DNA of 64,000 nucleotides from Zanthoxylum bungeanum (lineage: Eukaryota; Streptophyta; Magnoliopsida; Sapindales; Rutaceae), in the NCBI GenBank assembly GCA_019454045.1, contig SKCR01023744.1, forward strand, positions 1 to 64,000, written 5' to 3'. The notes under the pieces were generated by a model, which saw only the letters and a list, made by a program, of their open reading frames with translations, was not told the DNA's origin and searched no databases. This document shows positions 59,161-64,000 of this stretch, in pieces. Numbering within the stretch: the stretch's first letter is position 1; each line of letters opens with the position of its first letter. Made by a program: the position numbers and the translations under genes.

Positions 59161-61678
59161 ATTATATATTTTAAATATTCAACTTTTCAATTCTTTCTTG
59201 ATTTCAATAGTCCAACTATTTAATCAATTTAATAAGGTGATATTTATTATAATGATTACAATAACCCAATTATTTAATCAACTATAATTTTAATATTGAT
59301 TACTATAATCCAATTATAAAATCAACTATCATTTTAATTCAATTATATTGATTACTATAATCTAATTATAAAATCAACTATCATTGAATGAGTTTGTATA
59401 TAGTCCAACTATATAAATTTTTAAAACAACGTAAAATATTGACGAATGATATTTGTTTGAGCGCGTATGGTGAGTAATTGAACGAATGTTGCAAATTCAA
59501 TACTTGCCTCCCACTATTTTTCGTCGAGCCTCTAACCCTCTGTCTAGTACTCGGGAAACCGTGTTTCCTAGTGGGCTAGGATCCCGTTAAATGTCACACA
59601 ATCTTGACTTTGGCCAACAAATTGTATGATAATTAACTAGGTAGATCTCGAAGATCAATTGGATCTGATCCAACTCCTAGATCCAGTAGGTGGACATCCA
59701 AGTCCCAAACATATATCTAATATATGCCTATATATCGAATATATACCCTACCCTTTTCCTCCGAATCAACTAGGCCTTGGCTTTGGCACAACAAACCTAG
59801 TGATCCCAGTCAAGCGCGGACCCATTGACAAGGAAGCTTCGTAATTAATGTCAATGGACAAGAAGTGGTCTTGACTTTGGCCAACAAACCACAACTTGGA
59901 CACGACACCGATATGGAAACAAAGCCTCGTGATTAAAGCACATCTTCGAAGGACAAGGGCTTGACTTTGGCCAACAACCCTGCCAATCTCGGATCTTGAG
60001 CAAGAATCACTCAATGGAAGGAAAAGACGCTTGATATTTAACGAGGGTTTTTCGGGTGGAAATTGGCTACCAATTTAATTATCTTTGTTAAGGTCTCATC
60101 ATCATACACCCTTAAACATGCATTCTAAATACATAATAAAGCGAGTATGAAAATAAATAATAATGATCTGCGGATGGATACTTTACACATTGATCCTAGA
60201 TCAAATCTCTCCCTTTCTCACTCAAGCTAGCACTTGTATTACTTCTACCCGTTACACTACACTTCTAAAGAAACCTCATTTACATGGAGGGGAATAGGTG
60301 AGAAGAGAATACAAAGAGAATGAAGGTGATAAGGCTGGACACGCAGGTCCAATTTAATAAATCGAATTTATTACAACAATTTCTAAAATTGCCCACCCAT
60401 CTAATATCCATCCGATATACATTATTCATTCAACACAACCACGTATTCACACACATAAGCATGCTATCAATCAATCTAATCAAATTAATTAATCTGATAA
60501 TTAAGTGATCATCCAATGTTCAAACAACGATTTGATTTTGTTCGAGTCAAACTCGTTTTTGCGAATAAGTACTCAAAGTACGAATTCACGAATTAAATTA
60601 AACTACATCATTAAATCAAATTTAATATGTACTTAATACTTATTCACTATTCAATTCCAAATTAAACATTACACTTTTATTTAATAAACCTTTTACGATT
60701 TAAATTCCAAATTTAATCACGTCGGGTCTCCAACGTCAATTCAATTAAAGTCCAATGGGCTTTTAATTGATTTCTTAAGGCGTGGACTTTTGGTCAACTC
60801 GGGTCAAACCGATAACCAAAGTCCAATCCGGGATTTACCCCATAAGCCCATAAATCAATTTTGGCCCATTAGGCCCAATTAAACTTTAAAGGTTCATTAG
60901 TCGCATTTGGGCTTAACGGAAGTGGTTTTGGGCCCAATTGGATCCAATCCATTTGGCCTAAACCCAACTTTGTACAACAAAGTCCAATAAGCCCAATAAC
61001 AACTTTAATAGCCCAAATCCAATTTAAGGCCTCAAATAATTAAATTACATAAATCTAATTTATCCATTTAATTACCTAAAGTGTATAACATGATTAATCA
61101 ACTAAATCAATATTTCTAAAACACCATATTAGTCCAATTAATCATGCTTGATTCATTATTATATGTCCAACACACAAATTGAAAAATCAAACCCATTTAC
61201 ATGCTTCTTTAGTCTCGGCCAAGGAAGGATTTTGTGTCCGATTCGGTTTCAATCCAATCGAACCCACAATCGACATTAAATAAACATCCTAAATGATTTC
61301 ATACACATCCAATATCACAAAATCAAAAATTACCAAGACATTAGGGGCATTATCCAATTCGGCCAACTCAAAGATTTTGGGGTTTTCGTCCAATTCGAAA
61401 TCCAATCCAATTCGATTCAAATTAACATCAACCTAAATGATTCTAACTCATCAAACGAATCAAAATCAAAAAATTCCAAGAATTCAAAATCATCCATTAC
61501 ATTCGGCCAACATGAATAAATTGGGGAAAATTATTCCAAATCAATTTTCAACAAATTGGTCCAACCAAAATGCAATTAGACATGTTATAAGCATACTCAA
61601 ACAATCAATTCATTCAAATCATGCTCAAAATAAATTTACCCAAATTTTAAAGCCCCAAAATTTCATGCTTGTACCTTT
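59161..61678 (-). other. Copia-G untranslated leader with repeat
   Basis: No gene is supported. The GGCCAAAGTCAAG repeat (as complement) is at 59603-59620, 59776-59794 (diverged), 59870-59887 and 59960-59977, with spacings 174, 93 and 90. The frames 59659-59844 and 61437-61808 are antisense by-products, and the latter crosses the LTR boundary. Confidence 0.75.
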
Positions 61679-61692
61679 GGCTCTTGATGCCA
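61679..61692 (-). other. Copia-G primer binding site
   Basis: The minus strand reads TGGCATCAAGAGCC one base after the LTR. It is a variant of TGGTATCAGAGCC. Confidence 0.75.
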
Positions 61693-61693
61693 T

Positions 61694-61793
61694 TGTTGGT
61701 TTATATTTAGGTCCCAAGATCAAACAAGCAATGAAAAACATGCGTGAATACATCAACGGAGGTAGCGGAATACTCACATCGATCGGTTATGTC
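61694..61793 (-). mobile_element. Copia-G 5' LTR, inner 100 bases
   Basis: The sequence equals 53744-53833 and then stops at GGTTATGTC, where the LTR of Copia-I begins in the opposite orientation. Confidence 0.9.
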
Positions 61794-63900
61794 TGTTGGA
61801 TAATATGACCCATAGCGTCACTATTTGCACAGATCATTGTGTTGTTGTAGCAAATTAACTATGTAATAAGGAAATTGCACTCTCATCATTTGTGATTAGA
61901 TCACCATAGATATATAAATGAAGAGAGGTCCCTATGATTAGTTCCTGGATTGAGATGATATGAGACAGTATCAGTCCACGAAGGATTAATCATTAAATAT
62001 CCCTAGCCGTAGTATTATCGAGACTGGACATCGATAATGCGGAATAGGTTAGTATTGCACTTGTGCGCGTTGTGAGGGCACAACGGCATAGTTCTCATAT
62101 ATATAAGTGTTGGAGACTTATGCAAGTGCGATAGGAGGTCGTGTTTCACCGATGGTACGGGAAACAGCTTCGCTCTAGATAGACCCTTCGGAATCCCATT
62201 GGTATTTTGACTAGGTGTCTATGGGAGGCTGAAATCAAGGTAGGTGTGTATAGTCTTAACCTGAGACTTGCATCGCTAATACTTACGATAATCGATAAAC
62301 TTTGGTTTTGGTGGTTGGGGGCTTTGACCGGTTCTGTGTTCACCACTTCTGGGTTTATCAGGGAGTCGTAGAGTATTGGGTGTGATGTCGAGACGGAAGT
62401 ATCACTTCAGTCATAGTGGAGATGATGTCACGCAGGATACGGTATTAGTGCTCTTAAGTGATGCGCATCCAATCGTGATATTATGACCAGGTCATGAATA
62501 TCCGATTATAGAGACTAGTTACCAGACATCCGATATGTGTTTCGGACGGGGCAGACACTTATCCAGCCCCAGCCCTAGCACGTGACTATCCGATACTGGG
62601 CCGATACGCACAATACATTAGTATACTACGCTTGATATAGATCTAAATATTCTTAAAAGGATATGTCCGGAGAATTGGGATGACTTGGTGCTTTGCTAGG
62701 AGTTGACCTTGTCTCGTAAATCGGTAGAACGTACGTGATTCGGATACACCGACGACCGTATTTATAGCCAACTTATCCGGAGATCTCATGGGTCGCTTCC
62801 CGATAATCCACCGATGACGCACAACTCGCACTCTTGAATGATCTGGGATTATAATGAAGAGAGAGAAAATTAATCTTGGATTAATTACGGAGATATTTTA
62901 TCTAGGATAAAATATCGTCTAGAGAGAGATAACGATTAATTTGGAATTAATTGGTAAATTAATATATTCGATATATTAAACGAAATTAGATTTCGACGCG
63001 GAATTAAAATTAGATTTTAATTCGGGCGAACGAATTAATTTAGAATTAATTCATTAGCGACGTGAATAGTGAATTCGCTAGGCATAATCACTTAATTACG
63101 ACGCGACGGAAAAATCGTTAATTTGGAATTAGCGAACCCGAGCCCGAGTGTGATTGCGAGCGCATTCGTATTTCGAATTCGAGTGCGGCGACGCAAGTCA
63201 CATCAAGCGTCAAATCTAACGTCAAGTCATTCATCACATCAAGCGTCAAATCAAGCGTCATTTTGAGTGATGTGACATTTGATTGATTGATGTGAGTGAT
63301 TGATTGATTGAATGACACACATCAAATCACTTTATTAAAGTGACATGTGAATAGTGATGGGTGTGGTTGGCATAGTGCTTTGGTGATTGTGTAATTGATT
63401 TACCATTTATTTTGTTTGACAATTTAAAATGGAAAATGCTTAATATATTTTGGAAATTATATAAAGCAATTTTGAAAATCATTTTCACAAGTCAACACAA
63501 ATCTCTTCTCTCTCATTTCCTCTCTTCTTGCTCACGCCCAACACCCAAAAGTTACTGGTTTTGAAGCCTAATGCCGTGAGCCATAGGGAAGCAAGAGTGG
63601 ATTTTCATGGTGAAAATTCATGTGCTAGCACACATACGAGTCTTGCGAAGGTGGTAGGGAGGTTCGCCCATGAGCCGGGATCCGTTAGACGAGGCTTGGA
63701 GCTCCGTTTTCTCAGCTCAAAACTGAAATTTGAAGACAGTGGACTGCAGCAGATTTGCACCCATGGCAGTGAGTTTTGTTACTTCGTTCGTCTCCAAATC
63801 GACTCAACCGATCGATGTGAGTATTCCGCTACCTCCGTTGATGTATTCACTCATTATTTCATGCATTGATTTGATCTTGGGACCTAATAAAAACTTGTCA
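61794..63900 (+). mobile_element. Copia-I 5' LTR
   Basis: TGTTGGATAATATGACCC to AAAAACTTGTCA. The last bases are changed from the expected CCAACA. The ladder is at about 62870-63130 and the minisatellite at 63200-63345. The reading frames at 63528-63939 lie in R/U5 and match no protein. Confidence 0.9.
63458..63466 (+). promoter_or_regulatory. TATA box, Copia-I LTR
   Basis: TATATAAAG lies about 1.66 kb into the LTR, followed some 45 bases later by a pyrimidine-rich TCTCTTCTCTCTC stretch. This makes U3 long and R/U5 about 400 bases. Confidence 0.6.
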
Positions 63901-63901
63901 A

Positions 63902-63914
63902 TGGCATCTAGAGC
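63902..63914 (+). other. Copia-I primer binding site
   Basis: TGGCATCTAGAGC follows the LTR and is a variant of TGGTATCAGAGC. Confidence 0.75.
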
Positions 63915-64000
63915 TAAGGTTGCAAGCATGAAATTTTAGGGATTTAAAATTTGGGTAAATATGATTTGAGCATGATTTGAATGAATTGTTTGTTTGAGTA

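Larger units (their letters stand above)
53744..61793 (-). mobile_element. Copia-G, decayed Ty1/copia element split at its 5' LTR
   Basis: On the minus strand: LTR remnant (61793-61694), Met primer site, leader, gag, integrase, reverse transcriptase, RNase H, purine tract, LTR (55869-53744). It is the same family group as Copia-1, with many stops. The rest of the 5' LTR is expected beyond the window because Copia-I interrupts it after TTATGTC, a point equal to 53834 in the 3' LTR. Confidence 0.88.
61794..64000 (+). mobile_element. Copia-I, 5' end only
   Basis: A full LTR, primer site and the first 86 bases of leader lie in the window. It has inserted head-to-head into the 5' LTR of Copia-G, a member of the same family. 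The leader start (AAGCATGAAATTTTAGGG) matches the Copia-G leader on the other strand at 61650-61670. Confidence 0.9.

Noticed and set aside
61437..61808. 123-codon plus-strand frame at the Copia-G/Copia-I junction
   Set aside because: It runs from antisense leader through a primer site and LTR remnant into the next LTR, so it is a product of the nesting.
63528..63939. 113- and 69-codon frames in the Copia-I LTR
   Set aside because: They overlap each other in different frames within R/U5 and end at the primer site. The equivalent parts of the other LTRs do not keep the frames.
1..64000. tRNA, rRNA, miRNA genes, CRISPR arrays or bacterial-type operons
   Set aside because: I saw no cloverleaf-type tRNA gene, no rRNA segment and no spaced repeat array of CRISPR type. 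The tRNA-like matches are short primer binding sites.

Overview
The window is nuclear DNA of a flowering plant, most likely a eudicot: it is AT-rich and built almost entirely of nested LTR retrotransposons of plant type (Ty1/copia, and Ty3/gypsy-like elements with initiator-Met or Asp-type primer sites), plus a small Helitron and a MITE-like element. The species cannot be named. No intact single-copy host gene was found, and every coding trace belongs to, or lies inside, a mobile element and carries stops or frameshifts.

Layout, left to right. 1-2019: minus-strand copia pol remnant with an internal tandem duplication. 2020-2956: unassigned LTR-like stretch. 2957-3693 and 15641-16801: two halves of one gypsy-type LTR (C1, minus), split by Copia-1 (3694-15635, plus, target duplication CGTTA). 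Copia-1 itself carries a 2.0 kb solo LTR of another family in its gag (8555-10561, duplication CCAAG). 16802-37379: element A (minus), a non-autonomous LTR element with only a gag-like remnant and, remarkably, a full-length intronless LOG-type gene copy (19801-20454). Element A is interrupted by D (20891-30629, minus, duplication AAATA), a large element with 3.2 kb LTRs and a non-coding interior, and by B (about 31869-35874, minus), a second gag-only element whose 3' LTR is missing. 37380-48458: Copia-E (plus, 5' truncated) with degraded gag, protease, integrase, reverse transcriptase and RNase H; its 3' LTR carries solo LTR F (45858-47979, minus, duplication ATTAT). 48459-50602: second gypsy-type LTR (C2, minus). 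50603-53743: LTR and leader of copia H, with a Helitron end (52963-53171) and a fold-back element (53198-53438). 53744-61793: Copia-G (minus). Its 5' LTR is split by Copia-I (plus), which begins at 61794 and runs off the window.

Three signals stand out. First, element A carries the LOG-like (cytokinin-activating enzyme family) sequence in the element's own sense orientation, between its gag remnant and its polypurine tracts: a gene capture. Second, the LTRs of three families (C, D, A) hold arrays of short inverted repeats with a nearly constant centre, while the outer arms differ from unit to unit yet stay complementary. Third, the copia LTRs and leaders hold a ladder of palindromes with different arms around a nearly constant 3-base spacer TRG, and homologous rungs in different elements show paired arm changes. 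None of the arrays fits an ordinary LTR feature.

How the parts act together: Copia-1, E, G and I look like relatives of the Angela/BARE type (2 kb LTRs, about 2 kb leaders) and could once have supplied copia proteins. A, B and D lack pol and would have depended on proteins made elsewhere. Nesting gives relative ages: C1 is older than Copia-1 and A; A is older than B and D; E is older than F; G is older than I.
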